Source of the DNA: Frondihabitans sp. PAMC 28766
Lineage (GTDB): Bacteria > Actinomycetota > Actinomycetes > Actinomycetales > Microbacteriaceae
NCBI RefSeq assembly: GCF_001577365.1
Contig: NZ_CP014515.1
Span: 71,615 to 135,614 of the forward strand
Direction of reading: 5' to 3'
Length of the DNA stretch: 64,000 nucleotides
The notes under the pieces were generated by a model. It did no database searches, was not told the origin of the DNA, and saw nothing but the letters and a program-made list of their open reading frames with translations. A program made the position numbers and the translations under genes. Positions 24,098 through 33,043 of the stretch are shown in pieces. The number at the start of each line of letters is the position of its first letter. The stretch's first letter is position 1.

Positions 24098-24679
24098 ATG
24101 ACCGCATCGACAGCGACTGTCCACCCGCCGCTTCCTACCGACGAGGACCTCTTGGCACTCGTGGCCGCCGGTGACCGTCACGCGTTTGCCGCACTGTACG
24201 ACCGGACCGCCCCTCGGGTTCTTGGCCTCGTCACCCGGTGTCTCCGGGACCCGGCGCAATCTGAAGAGGTGACGCAGGAGGTTTACCTTGAGCTGTGGCA
24301 GAACGCCGCCCGATTCGACGGGTCCAAAGGCAAAGCGTTGTCCTGGATGCTGACCGTCGCCAGGCGCCGCGCGATCGACCGGGTGCGAGCATCCCAGGCG
24401 TCCCGAGACCGGGACATCAAGATCGGTATCCGCGATCATCCGCTCCCTTTCGACGTCGTCGCGGAAACCATCGACACACAATTCGCCAACGACGACGTTC
24501 GCCGCGCGATGACACGTCTCACCCACGTTCAACGAGAAGCGATCGAACTGGCCTACTTCGACTCCCTCACCCAGGCGGAAATCTCGGAACGGCTCGGGGT
24601 GAAAATCCCCACAATCAAAACCCGCCTTCGGGACGGACTCATCGCCCTCCGCCGAGAAGTAACAACGACAGCGGCCTAG
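24098..24679 (+). CDS. sigK: ECF RNA polymerase sigma factor, SigK-like
   Basis: A 193-residue ECF sigma factor. Region 2 has AGDRHAFAALYDRTAPRVLG and EEVTQEVYLELWQNAARFD, and region 4 has LTHVQREAIELAYFDSLTQA followed by EISERLGVKIPTIKTRLRDG. The closest pattern I know is actinobacterial SigK, which is normally controlled by the membrane anti-sigma factor RskA encoded directly downstream. Here no rskA follows: the DNA changes abruptly to a duplicated permease tail. The factor may be unregulated or dependent on a chromosomal anti-sigma. AGGGA precedes the ATG. Confidence 0.85.
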   Translation: MTASTATVHPPLPTDEDLLALVAAGDRHAFAALYDRTAPRVLGLVTRCLRDPAQSEEVTQEVYLELWQNAARFDGSKGKALSWMLTVARRRAIDRVRASQASRDRDIKIGIRDHPLPFDVVAETIDTQFANDDVRRAMTRLTHVQREAIELAYFDSLTQAEISERLGVKIPTIKTRLRDGLIALRREVTTTAA

Positions 24680-24724
24680 CCTCCAGACGACACTGCGGAT
24701 CACCCTTGAACGTTCCCCCACGTG

Positions 24725-24937
24725 CGGACCTTGGGAATCGGTGCCTGGTCAGACGTTCCCTGCCCCTCCGAATAGGTCAACGAGATCGACAACAGCCCCG
24801 TGTGGGTCGGGGATCTAGCTGGCGGGCTGGGCGAAGATCGTCACACCGAGCATCACGAGCGCCAGGAAGCCGAATCCTGTTTTCCGGAGGATCCCGGTCG
24901 AGGTGCGCATGGCGATCACCGCTTGGAGGGCGTAGTA
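24725..24937 (-). pseudogene. 3' fragment of an APC permease gene (duplicate of 27246-27458)
   Basis: About 213 bases match 27246-27458 with roughly 10 percent or fewer differences, including noncoding DNA beyond the stop. The coding part (24815-24937) encodes the last 40 residues of the permease (from YYALQAVIAMRTSTG to IFAQPAS). Homology stops exactly at 24937, the base before a Tn3-type terminal repeat. Confidence 0.85.
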
Positions 24938-25257
24938 GGGGTCTTGGTAGTAACGGACCAGGATTGAACGCTAAGCCTCCAGGAGGCTCTGGCCCGCAGC
25001 TCTTTACAGGATTTTCTGGCCTATGCGGCACGGGTCGCGGCTGAATGGCGCCGGATTCGGTTTCCACTGCAACATCTCGCGGCGGTCTGTCCCGCTGAGC
25101 CGGAGGTGGTGGTCACGGTCAGGTAGCGAGTTTGAAACCAGCAGGAAATTGCTGTTCAGGAGTATTTTCTTGGTTGCCACTAAATGCCATCGGTCCAGTC
25201 CCAGGTTTCCGCAGATCGGCCTAGCGTTCAATTCCGTACCGTTACTACCAAGACCCC
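24938..25257. mobile_element. 320-bp Tn3-derived miniature element (TIME-like)
   Basis: The left 38-bp repeat (24938-24975) starts GGGGTCTTGGTAGTAACGG and ends GAACGCTAAG. The right (25220-25257, read inward on the minus strand) starts with the same 19 bases and ends GAACGCTAG. GGGG at the outside and ACGCTAAG at the inside are the Tn3-family pattern. No gene lies inside. The flanks are a truncated permease copy and a truncated IS21 transposase, with no 5-bp target duplication. The repeat differs from that of the 7.8-kb element, so a different Tn3 lineage is involved. Confidence 0.82.
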
Positions 25258-26024
25258 GACACGAACGTGCGGCCTGGCATGAACGACGTCTCGAACCAGC
25301 CATTGCGGCGCTCCACGATCCCCTTCGATTCCGGATCCCGTGGTTTCAGCAGCACCAGCCTCGTCGCCAGCATCCCCATGAATTCCGCCACCCCTGCCGC
25401 GCGGCGCGGTCCCCGACCGATACCGGCGTCGTTGTCCCAAATCAGCCGCCTCGGGATCCGACCCAACTGCTGAAGCAATTCCCACGACCCCAACAGAAGA
25501 TCTTCCGTGTGTCTCGTCGGGATCATCCGGCCCAGGACGAACCGTGAATGCGCGGGCGTGATCACCAGCACCGGCAACAGTTTCGAGGTCCCGTCCTCGA
25601 GGGGGATCTTCTTCGGTGGGAACCAGAGGTCGCATTGCGCGGCATCTCCTGGCTCCCAGACCAGACGATCCGCCGGGTCCACGCGGGCCTGCTCAGGGCG
25701 CAGACCCCGGACGTTGTCACGGAACCAGGTAATCGATCCCGACCAGCCGACGCGTTCCGCGATCACCGTCGCGGGCATCTCGGGGTGCTCGGTCAACAGG
25801 GACCGCACCCGCGCCTCGAAGGGCGAGAACGACGTCTCCTGCGGTGGCCGCTCATATTTCGGCGGACTCGTCGACGAGACAGCCCTCGCGACCGTCGCCC
25901 GCCCGATCCCCAACTTTTTAGCGACTTGCCGCTGCGGGATACCGTCCGCGACAAGCCTCCTGATCAAGGCCCAATCTTCCAAAGTAATCACCCATCCAAT
26001 CTGTCTGGGTGGCCTCATTTTCAA
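25258..26024 (-). pseudogene. istA: IS21-family transposase IstA, truncated
   Basis: The N-terminal HTH (VADGIPQRQVAKKLGIGRAT) and the start of the rve core are present. The first Asp is in GDAAQCDLWFP, the second in RLIWDNDAGIG, and the Glu is within the PESKGIVERRNGWFE segment. About 255 of an expected 400-500 residues remain; the frame runs a few codons into the miniature element and stops. Unlikely to be active. Confidence 0.88.
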
Positions 26025-26060
26025 GCGTCGCTATGGCCTCATATTCGAACGTCGTCGACA
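25258..26060 (-). mobile_element. IS21-family insertion sequence, left part
   Basis: The IS end is at 26060 (TGTCGAC on the minus strand), followed by two related repeats, each with a GCGACGCTTGAAAATGAGGCC- or ACGTTCGAATATGAGG-like block. This is the multiple-terminal-repeat style of IS21. The rest, including istB, is missing, cut off at the miniature element. Confidence 0.8.
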
Positions 26061-26219
26061 CTCGGGAGCACGCAGAGGGTTCCCGTTCGGGCGCTGGCTG
26101 GTCATGCCTGGAGGCGCCTCCGACTCTTCATCGGGTGCGAACGTAGTCGGTGATCTGATGCGCGAGGTCGGCGAACCTGGCGTCTCGCGTGCGAATCTAG
26201 AGATGTGCATTACAGACTC

Positions 26220-26501
26220 ATGAACGACTACGCGGCGGAATGGCCATTCTGGGGCTCAGAGGGTCAGTGCGGCGATGGCGACCCCGCTTTACCCTCCTGG
26301 CTGGAGGCAGATGTGCGGGCCTGGGCTGAAGACTTCAACCAGAACTATTCCTATGACTCTGGCTGGCCAACGGAGGGCTCCGCCCGCGACCACAAGCGCG
26401 TGGCGCAACGCCTCATCCAACAGGTTGAGCGAACCATCGGGCCCAAGGGTGACACCGTCGAACTGCAGTACTGGGAAACGAACCGCAGAAAAGGGCTTTA
26501 G
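26220..26501 (+). CDS. Small hypothetical protein (93 aa)
   Basis: Starting MNDYAAEWPFWGSEGQCGDG, with SWLEADVRAWAEDFNQNYSY and a Lys-rich C-terminus. The pattern is typical of a small globular acidic protein family found near polymorphic toxin islands, but I cannot name it. The ATG at 26220 is preferred over an upstream one because the family-like start follows directly. Confidence 0.55.
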   Translation: MNDYAAEWPFWGSEGQCGDGDPALPSWLEADVRAWAEDFNQNYSYDSGWPTEGSARDHKRVAQRLIQQVERTIGPKGDTVELQYWETNRRKGL

Positions 26502-26688
26502 AACTCGCATGCACGCTTGCCGTTCCTCTCTGAACCTCGGCCTGCGCGAACGAAGAGCGTCCCGCGCCTCTTGTACCTAAACGCTATGCGCTCGCTTCGC
26601 GCCCGAGTCATGCAAGCGTCGACCTCAGGGGCACGCTGGGCTCGCAATCGTCACCACCTGCACGATTCGTTTCTCCTAGAGTGAAGAA

Positions 26689-27180
26689 GTGACCAGAACC
26701 CAACGCGTTTTGCTCTTGGCCACGGCTAGCTTGATGCTCATTTCGTTGACTTCGTGCTCTACGGCCGATCGTGGGCAAATGCTTCAGCCTGGCACGAAGA
26801 CGAAAGTGACTGCAGCCGACCTGGTTCCTGCCAACAAGTTCGTTTCCATCCCCCGCGATGAACGTGTGACTTACAAGCAGGTGACGGGAACCCTGCCGCG
26901 CGACCTTGCTCCCTCGTTTTGGTCAGCTTCGCGAGTCGCCGCCAGTTCTCGAGTTTTGCCGATCCATCTTGCCTTCGGAGACTGCGGAGAGCGCCACGAG
27001 GAGCACATCTATGTGCACGAAACCAGCTCGGCGGTGCTCATCGATGTATGGGACGGACCGACGACCGACAAACCTGGCGGGTCGTGCGCCGGAGCTGAGC
27101 GAACGGTCCCTTACTTAATCCATCTTGACGCGCCGCTGGGAACGCGGGGCCTCTTCACACACGAGATTGTTCGGGCGTAA
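26689..27180 (+). CDS. Predicted lipoprotein
   Basis: A GTG-initiated 163-residue protein with a signal peptide and lipobox (LMLISLTSCS, Cys23). The mature part has two Cys (FGDCGERHEE and GGSCAGAERT) that may pair. It should be lipid-anchored outside the membrane. No family is recognised. The next gene is convergent. Confidence 0.7.
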   Translation: MTRTQRVLLLATASLMLISLTSCSTADRGQMLQPGTKTKVTAADLVPANKFVSIPRDERVTYKQVTGTLPRDLAPSFWSASRVAASSRVLPIHLAFGDCGERHEEHIYVHETSSAVLIDVWDGPTTDKPGGSCAGAERTVPYLIHLDAPLGTRGLFTHEIVRA

Positions 27181-27245
27181 GTCCCGCACGGCCGCCCTTG
27201 CCTTCCAAGTACCGAATAAATCGCACGGTAGCCGTTCCCTTCTGT

Positions 27246-27458
27246 GCGACCTTGGCAATCAGCGCACGGTCAGACGTTCCCTGCCCCTCCGAATAGGTCA
27301 ACGAGATCGACAACAGCCCCGTGCGGGTCAGGGATCTAGCTGGCGGGTTGGGCGAAGATCGTCACGCCGAGCATCACGAGTGCGAGGAAGGCGAATCCTG
27401 TTTTCCGGAGGATCCCGGTCGTGGTGCGCATGGCGATCACCGCTTGGAGGGCGTAATA
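27246..27458. repeat. Direct duplicate of 24725-24937
   Basis: The intact copy of the duplicated block, covering the 3' end of the permease gene and about 90 bases beyond. It is in the same orientation as the fragment at 24.7 kb, 2521 bases away. Recombination between the two would delete the miniature element, the IS21 remnant, the lipoprotein gene and the small gene between them. Confidence 0.85.
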
Positions 27459-28487
27459 CGCGGCGAACGCCCGAGAGGCGATCGCGACGATACTCAGGGT
27501 GGGGACCGTCGCTGCGAGTGCGATCGCTGCGGCGCCGCTGATGAGGTAGGGCCGGGGGCCTGTGAACCATTTATTCAGGCCGCGCAGGTTTCCGTCGGCG
27601 GCGGCCGTGTCGGCGATAGCGGCACTGAATTGGCTGAGGACAGCGGACAGGACCAAGGGAAGGGCCAGCCAGGGGGCGATGCGACCGGTGATGTTCAGCA
27701 GGGTGGCGTCCGCGCCCGCGTGGGTGCCAATACCCATCACCGGGGTCGCGACGGCGACGAAGCCGATGTAGATCGACGCCGACACGATCTGGGCGAGGCG
27801 CGACGCCCACACCCGGGTCGGGGCGTCGTACTCGTTCCCGAGGTAACGGACCGTTTCGAAACCCTGCACGGTGATCACAATTCCGCCGAGGATCAGCAGC
27901 ACACTCAGCGGAGGAAGCGACGGAACCGGTGGGAGACGCAGGGACCCAGACGACGCCGTTGTCAGGTCGTGCAGGAGCAGGACGCCGCCGAGGACCGTGG
28001 TGAGGATCAGGACCGCGATCAGGGAGACCCGGTCGAGCCTGTTGAGGCCCGCGAAACCGCGGACCGCGCCGATCGCGACGATCAGAGCGACCGCGACGCA
28101 CGCGATGACGGGCTCCCACAGGGCGGACCCGGCAGAGTCAACAAACCCGACGAGGTATTGCGCCATGATCCTCAGATACAGGGCCACCGAGATTACATAG
28201 GCGATGACGATGACACCATCCGCCCCAACGCCCAGCCGTGCCGTGACACGGTCAAGGGTCCCGGCTGCTTCCCTCTTCTCGACGACGATGACGTTGTGGC
28301 GGATGACCGTGCCGATCAGCCACGCGACGACGCAGATCGCTACCACCCCGACCACCGACAACGCCCCGAGGGTGCTCTCCAACACCGGGACGATGATCAA
28401 CAGGCCAGAGCCGAGGATCGACGCCAACGGGGTCACGGACGCGAGCACGACCGGGCGGCGGTCCACCGGCTTTCTAGGGGCCGTCAT
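27336..28487 (-). CDS. APC-superfamily permease
   Basis: A 383-residue membrane protein with about ten hydrophobic helices (VVLASVTPLASILGSGLLII, VIVIAYVISVALYLRIMAQY, PWLALPLVLSAVLSQFSAAI). The first helix has the GSGLL glycine motif of amino acid-polyamine-organocation permeases, and VITVQGFETVRYLGNEYDAP is typical for helix 6. The substrate cannot be told. The ATG at 28487 gives a start just before helix 1. Its 3' end is duplicated at 24.7 kb. Confidence 0.8.
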   Translation of the reverse strand: MTAPRKPVDRRPVVLASVTPLASILGSGLLIIVPVLESTLGALSVVGVVAICVVAWLIGTVIRHNVIVVEKREAAGTLDRVTARLGVGADGVIVIAYVISVALYLRIMAQYLVGFVDSAGSALWEPVIACVAVALIVAIGAVRGFAGLNRLDRVSLIAVLILTTVLGGVLLLHDLTTASSGSLRLPPVPSLPPLSVLLILGGIVITVQGFETVRYLGNEYDAPTRVWASRLAQIVSASIYIGFVAVATPVMGIGTHAGADATLLNITGRIAPWLALPLVLSAVLSQFSAAIADTAAADGNLRGLNKWFTGPRPYLISGAAAIALAATVPTLSIVAIASRAFAAYYALQAVIAMRTTTGILRKTGFAFLALVMLGVTIFAQPAS

Positions 28488-29197
28488 CTGCTGATTAGAG
28501 CAGCCCTCGTCCCACCCACCAAATGCTGAAACCGGTGGCCCCTCCCCCGCGTCTACCTTGCGTCGCACGGGCGGCACTTTCAACTCTCGGCTTCCGCCTG
28601 CCGCACAGGTTAACAACGGGAACGACATCTCTCACCATCACCGTTGTTCGGGCCCTCGCCCTGATCACCGAAGCATGAGCAGCCCACACCGGCGCGCAGG
28701 ACGGAATAGACGTCGTGTTCCCATCCAGCCGCGTCCGCGGTTGAGGCATCCCGATCCACGGACACGAGTACTTCGGCGAGGGCAATAGCAACAACGCCGA
28801 AGACAGCCGGTACAACCAGAACGACTCCTTAGCTCTCAAAAGCCAAGAACCCTGCGGCAGAGAAGATCAGGGCGCCCTGCGTGCCAGGTGATTGGGTCTG
28901 ACCGCGCCCCATTGCGCAGGCAGACCCAATCCGGGCAGGTGGACGTCAACAGTCCGCGTTGCAGAACCACCGGAACAAGCCCGACCCGTGAGGCGCAACG
29001 CCTCACTTCCAGGCTAAACATCTCCTCAGCCTTGTCAAACGAAAACGTTCGGACACCAGGCCTCCCGGTCGCAATGTCACGCCCTTAGGCACTGTCAAGC
29101 ACTCCAGATATTCACCGCACGGTAGGGGTTCCCCTCCGGGCCCTCTTGCTGGCTGAAAACGACACACGTTCGAGGTCCGTATGCCATGCGCCTGGCT
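28488..29197. other. 710-bp region without a clear gene
   Basis: No convincing CDS on either strand. A strong hairpin lies at 28890-28931 (11-bp stem GATTGGGTCTG/CAGACCCAATC with an inner GCGC/GCGC pairing). It has no U-tract. The rest probably holds the upstream region of the permease. Confidence 0.4.
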
Positions 29198-30052
29198 TCA
29201 GGCTTGCAGGATGTCGGTCGTCATCGCGAGCTCACGCCCCTGCTCGATCTCGGCGGCCAGTGCTTCGAGGGCTCCCGACGCGATGCCGAGCGAGTCGGAG
29301 CCGAGGAGCTGGTGGAGCGGGGTGTCGACATCTTCTGCCAGGCGAATGATCGCGGCGGCGGCTTTCGCGGGGTCGCCGAGCTGGGTGCCGGGCATGGCCT
29401 GGTGAGCCGCGGTCATGTCGCGGACCGCGGCGTAGCCGTCGGCTGTCGAAGTCGGCAGGCCGAGAGAGTTGGCGGTGAGGAAGTCGGTCTGCATGTAACC
29501 GGGCTCCACCAGGTTCACCCGGATTCCGAATTCAGCGACCTCCTGGGCGAGGGATCCGGTCAAGCCCTCGAGGGCGTACTTGCCGGCGCAGTAGAGACCC
29601 CAGCCGGGGAAGGTCGTGAGGCCCAGGATGGAGGAGATGTTGATGATGTGCCCCGATCCTGACGCTCGAAAATCGGGAAGGACAGCGCGGAGGACGTTCC
29701 ACACGCCGAAGATCTGCACGTCGAACATCTGGCGCGCTTCGAGATCGGTGACCTCTTCGACCGCTCCGAGGAAACCGTAGCCGGCGTTGTTGACGACGAC
29801 GTCGAGCGAACCGAAGCGACCCTTGGCAGCCGTGACGGCATCGATGACGGCCGTCTCGTCGGAGAGGTCGACGGCGAGCGGCAGCAGGCGGGCTGTGTCG
29901 ATGGCGTCGAGAGCTTTTTCGAGCCGTCCCACGGAACGCGTCGTTGCCGCGACGTTGTGCCCCTGGGTGAGCAGCTGGGTGACGAGTTCGAGACCGAGGC
30001 CCCGGGATGCGCCGGTGACGAACCAGGTCGATGGGGTGGTGAGAGCGGGCAT
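29198..30052 (-). CDS. Short-chain dehydrogenase/reductase (classical SDR)
   Basis: A 284-residue enzyme with the NAD(P) motif VTGASRGLGLEL (TGxxxGxG), NNAG at about 88, the catalytic Ser in INISSILGL, and the YxxxK motif in LYCAGKYALEG. It should reduce or oxidise a carbonyl/alcohol; the substrate is unknown. AGGAA precedes the ATG. It is divergent from a MmyB-like XRE regulator, a frequent pairing in which the regulator controls the reductase. Confidence 0.92.
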   Translation of the reverse strand: MPALTTPSTWFVTGASRGLGLELVTQLLTQGHNVAATTRSVGRLEKALDAIDTARLLPLAVDLSDETAVIDAVTAAKGRFGSLDVVVNNAGYGFLGAVEEVTDLEARQMFDVQIFGVWNVLRAVLPDFRASGSGHIINISSILGLTTFPGWGLYCAGKYALEGLTGSLAQEVAEFGIRVNLVEPGYMQTDFLTANSLGLPTSTADGYAAVRDMTAAHQAMPGTQLGDPAKAAAAIIRLAEDVDTPLHQLLGSDSLGIASGALEALAAEIEQGRELAMTTDILQA

Positions 30053-30229
30053 GGTGGGTTCCTCTGTTCGGTGAAAGCGATCGTCGAAGCGGAACGCACC
30101 GACCATTCGAGTCTTCGTCGGCGGTGACGCCCCAAGGACGCCATACCTGGCCCGACGAAGCCTCGCCCCAGCCTGACTAGGACGCAGCGACCCAGGCGCG
30201 ACCGCCGCACGGAATGGGAGGATCTCGGT

Positions 30230-31090
30230 ATGCCCGACACGAACCGCGAACTCGCCGATTTCCTGCGGCGAGCCCGCAGTGCCGGCGATCCGACTCGCGC
30301 GGGCCTGCCGCAGGACGACCGGGTGCGGCGCGTCAAGGGCCTCCGCCGTGAGGAGGTCGCGCTTCTCGCGGGCGTCTCGACCGACTACTACACGCGACTC
30401 GAACAAGGGCGCCACATCACACCCTCTCCCAGCGTGCTTGACACGGTCGCCCGAGCGCTCGACCTCGACTCCGTCGGTCGTGAGCACCTGGGGCACCTCG
30501 TCGGCGCGAACCCATCCCGAGCCGTCCGCTCGACCCCTGCCGTTCAGCGAGTAAGGCCCGGCCTCTACCAGCTCCTGGCCGCTCTCGAAGCGGTCCCCGC
30601 GATGATCCTCGGCCGACGTACCGACATCCTGGCCAGCAACGCGCTTGCGCGCGCGCTCTTCTCGGACTTCGACGCATTCCGGCCGCGAGAACGGAACTAT
30701 GCCCGCTGGCTGTTCCTCGACGACACCGCCCGCGCCCTGTTCGTGGACTGGGAAGTCCAAGCCCGAGCTGCCGTCGAGAACCTTCGCTTCGACACAGGCC
30801 ACGACCTCGACGATCGCGGCACCCGCGAGCTCGTGGACGAGCTGACCGAGCGGAGCCGCGAGTTCAGGCAATGGTGGTCAGAGCACCGGGTCTACCAGCG
30901 CACATTTGGATCGAAACGCCTCCGTCACCCCATCGTCGGCGAGCTAACCGTCGACTACGAGACCCTCACGCTGCCCGGCGACTCCGAGCAGACACTCTTC
31001 ATGTACACCACCCAGGTCGGAACCTCGTCACACCAAGCCCTGGACACGCTCATCAGCTGGACCCAGACCGGACCTCGAGTCCCGGCTTGA
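30230..31090 (+). CDS. XRE-family regulator with MmyB-like C-terminal domain
   Basis: A 286-residue protein with the N-terminal HTH (LRREEVALLAGVSTDYYTRLEQGR) of the XRE family. A MmyB-like ligand-binding domain follows (PGLYQLLAALEAVPAMILG, then SREFRQWWSEHRV). These proteins often repress an adjacent oxidoreductase and respond to a small hydrophobic ligand. The 178-bp gap to the divergent SDR gene should hold both promoters. Confidence 0.92.
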   Translation: MPDTNRELADFLRRARSAGDPTRAGLPQDDRVRRVKGLRREEVALLAGVSTDYYTRLEQGRHITPSPSVLDTVARALDLDSVGREHLGHLVGANPSRAVRSTPAVQRVRPGLYQLLAALEAVPAMILGRRTDILASNALARALFSDFDAFRPRERNYARWLFLDDTARALFVDWEVQARAAVENLRFDTGHDLDDRGTRELVDELTERSREFRQWWSEHRVYQRTFGSKRLRHPIVGELTVDYETLTLPGDSEQTLFMYTTQVGTSSHQALDTLISWTQTGPRVPA

Positions 31091-31229
31091 CGCGTCCTGG
31101 GCTCCGTGACCATCGGCCCCTCCAGCCCGGCGCCGAGGAGCGGTAGACGTTCCCTCCGCGCATGGTGAAGGTTGAGCGAGAGACGGGCCGGACGGGCTAA
31201 AGCTCCCGGGGATGTCGTAGTTTTGCCTC

Positions 31230-31446
31230 ATGCCTCTCAATAACGTTGCCCGCGAGCAGCAGATCGCAGTCTTTGGAGCCGCGGGAAGCGGTAAGACCGT
31301 TTTGCTGTCCTCGTTCTATGGGGCAGCTGTCGAGCATCAGATTTCCGGCACTGACAGATTCGATGTTGTCGCCGAAGACGCGGGGCAACGAACCTCCCTT
31401 TACCAGAACTATCTCGGCATGAAGAAGTCGGGGCTCGCTCGGGTCT
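31230..31446 (+). pseudogene. P-loop NTPase gene, cut by an IS
   Basis: The N-terminal 72 residues remain, with Walker A in FGAAGSGKTVLLSSFY and then EDAGQRTSLYQNYLGMKKSG. This resembles GTPase/traffic-type or effector P-loop proteins that sense cell state, but too little is left to say. Sequence ends at the IS end at about 31446. Confidence 0.8.
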
Positions 31447-31479
31447 TGACCCCGGATTGTGGACACGGTGTCATTTGGG

Positions 31480-32388
31480 TTATGCCGCTTCGGTGAGGCT
31501 AGCGGACAGGGCTGCTTCGTAGGCGTTCGGGCTGATGTTGCCGATCGCGGAGTGGCGGCGGCGGGTGTTGTAGCGGTTCGCCCACCGGAACACGGCCCGG
31601 TGGGCGGTGCCCTGGTCGGGGAACGTCGGCCGGCCTTCGAGGAGCTCGCGTTTGAGGGTCGCGTTGAAGCTCTCCGCGAGCGAGTTGTCGGCGCTTGACC
31701 CGATCCCGCCCATCGACTGGGTCACCTTCAACTCCTTGCAGAGGGTCACGTAGGCCTTCGAGGTGTACACCGACCCGTGGTCGCTGTGAAACACCGCGCC
31801 AGCGAGACTGCCGCGGTCGTGGGCCGCGACGTGGAGGGCGTCTTCGACGAGCCCGACGCGCATGTGGTCCGCGATCTGCCAACCCGCGAGCTTGCGGGAG
31901 CAGAGGTCGATCACGGTCGCGAGGTAGAGGTTGCTGCCGTCACCGATCGGCAGGTAGGTAATGTCGCCCACATACCGCTGGTTCGGCTCAGCCGCGGTGA
32001 AGTCCCGCTGGACCAGATCAGGGAACCGCCGCCCTGACTGGTCAGGGATCGTCGTCTTGACCCGGCGGCGCAGCCGGATCCCGGCCAACTGGTGCTCCCG
32101 CATCACCCTCGCGACGCGTTTGCGGTTCACCCGCTCCTCGGGCGCCGCGCCCTCGTTGAGGTCAGCAGTGACCCTGGGTGCCCCGTAGGCACGATCTCCG
32201 CCCTGCTCCGGGTCCTGCACCACCCGGATCCGTTCGGCCAACACCTCGTCCGCCGCTACTCTCGCTGACCGTCCCGGCGCGGCGGCGAGCCACGCGTAAA
32301 ACGATGACCGGGCGACCTCGATAACCTCACACAACCGCTTCACGCCATAGGCGTCCTTGTGATCCTCGACGAACTGGAAGCGGTTCAC
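31480..32388 (-). CDS. IS3-family transposase OrfB
   Basis: A 302-residue transposase. The HTH_21-type region (YGVKRLCEVIEVARSSFYAW) precedes the rve core with YVGDITYLPIG, FHSDHGSVYTS and SADNSLAESFNATLKRE as the DDE residues. The GTG start overlaps the orfA stop as GTGA. Frameshifting inside orfA is also possible. All catalytic positions are intact. Confidence 0.94.
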   Translation of the reverse strand: MNRFQFVEDHKDAYGVKRLCEVIEVARSSFYAWLAAAPGRSARVAADEVLAERIRVVQDPEQGGDRAYGAPRVTADLNEGAAPEERVNRKRVARVMREHQLAGIRLRRRVKTTIPDQSGRRFPDLVQRDFTAAEPNQRYVGDITYLPIGDGSNLYLATVIDLCSRKLAGWQIADHMRVGLVEDALHVAAHDRGSLAGAVFHSDHGSVYTSKAYVTLCKELKVTQSMGGIGSSADNSLAESFNATLKRELLEGRPTFPDQGTAHRAVFRWANRYNTRRRHSAIGNISPNAYEAALSASLTEAA

Positions 32389-32714
32389 CAGTTCGTCTCC
32401 CCGGCGAAATACTTCGCCGCCTGACGCAGAATGTCCCGCTCCGTCGCCAGCTTGCGAGCCTCGGCCGTCAACGCGACGTTCTCCGCCTCGAGGCGCACGA
32501 TCCGCGCCGACTGCGACTCCGGCCGCCCCGCCGTCGACACCGTCGACGCACCAACGGTGATCATCCCGGAGCCGAGGTTGCCGACCCATTCCTTCAACGC
32601 ACCGCGGGAGATCCCGAGATCGACGGCGATGCCCTTGAGCGTCGCGCCCGGCGCCGACTCATACAACTCCACCGCCCGCCGACGAAACTCATCCGTGTAA
32701 TTCTTCCTTGCCAT
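32385..32714 (-). CDS. IS3-family OrfA
   Basis: A 109-residue protein with an HTH (LKGIAVDLGISRGALKEWVG) and a heptad helix (RLEAENVALTAEARKLATER). The ATG at 32714 (MARKNYTDEFRRRAVEL) is the usual family start. Confidence 0.94.
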   Translation of the reverse strand: MARKNYTDEFRRRAVELYESAPGATLKGIAVDLGISRGALKEWVGNLGSGMITVGASTVSTAGRPESQSARIVRLEAENVALTAEARKLATERDILRQAAKYFAGETNW

Positions 32715-32774
32715 CCTTGAATTCTCGCTTCCCCAGCATCGTGCTGGAATCAGCGTGTCCAAAATCCAGGGTCA

Positions 32775-33043
32775 AGGCCCGTCCTGCTGCGGATCATGGC
32801 CGACCGCCACGTGAACCAATCCACAAAGCTCCCCTCCCCCGGTGTCGACCAACACGGTGTCTGCTGCCCTGAACCGGCGACCGCGGAAACGGTACGGATA
32901 CGCCACCCCACTGAGAGACTTGAACAACTCACCGGTGCGCTGACCGATTGAACCTCCCCAGCAACCATCGACCACCTATCGACAGATCATCGAACACGGC
33001 CCCTGAGCACCCACCGAACCAACCTGAGCTAACCGACCACGCA
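32775..33043 (-). other. Short region with a possible gene fragment
   Basis: A minus-strand frame (32772-32975) with SLSGVAYPYRFRGRRFRAAD and VLVDTGGGELCGLVHVAVGH may be the start of a gene cut off by the IS. The N-terminal part looks random. It lies downstream of rhaB. Confidence 0.3.

Larger units (their letters stand above)
31447..32774 (-). mobile_element. IS3-family insertion sequence (second type)
   Basis: The inverted ends begin TGACCCCGGATTGTGGACAC on the left and end with the near-complement (GTGTCCAAAATCCAGGGTCA) on the right. It carries orfA and orfB on the minus strand with GTGA overlap. No 3-bp target duplication is seen (TCT left, AGG right). It is unrelated in sequence to copies A and B. 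Confidence 0.92.
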
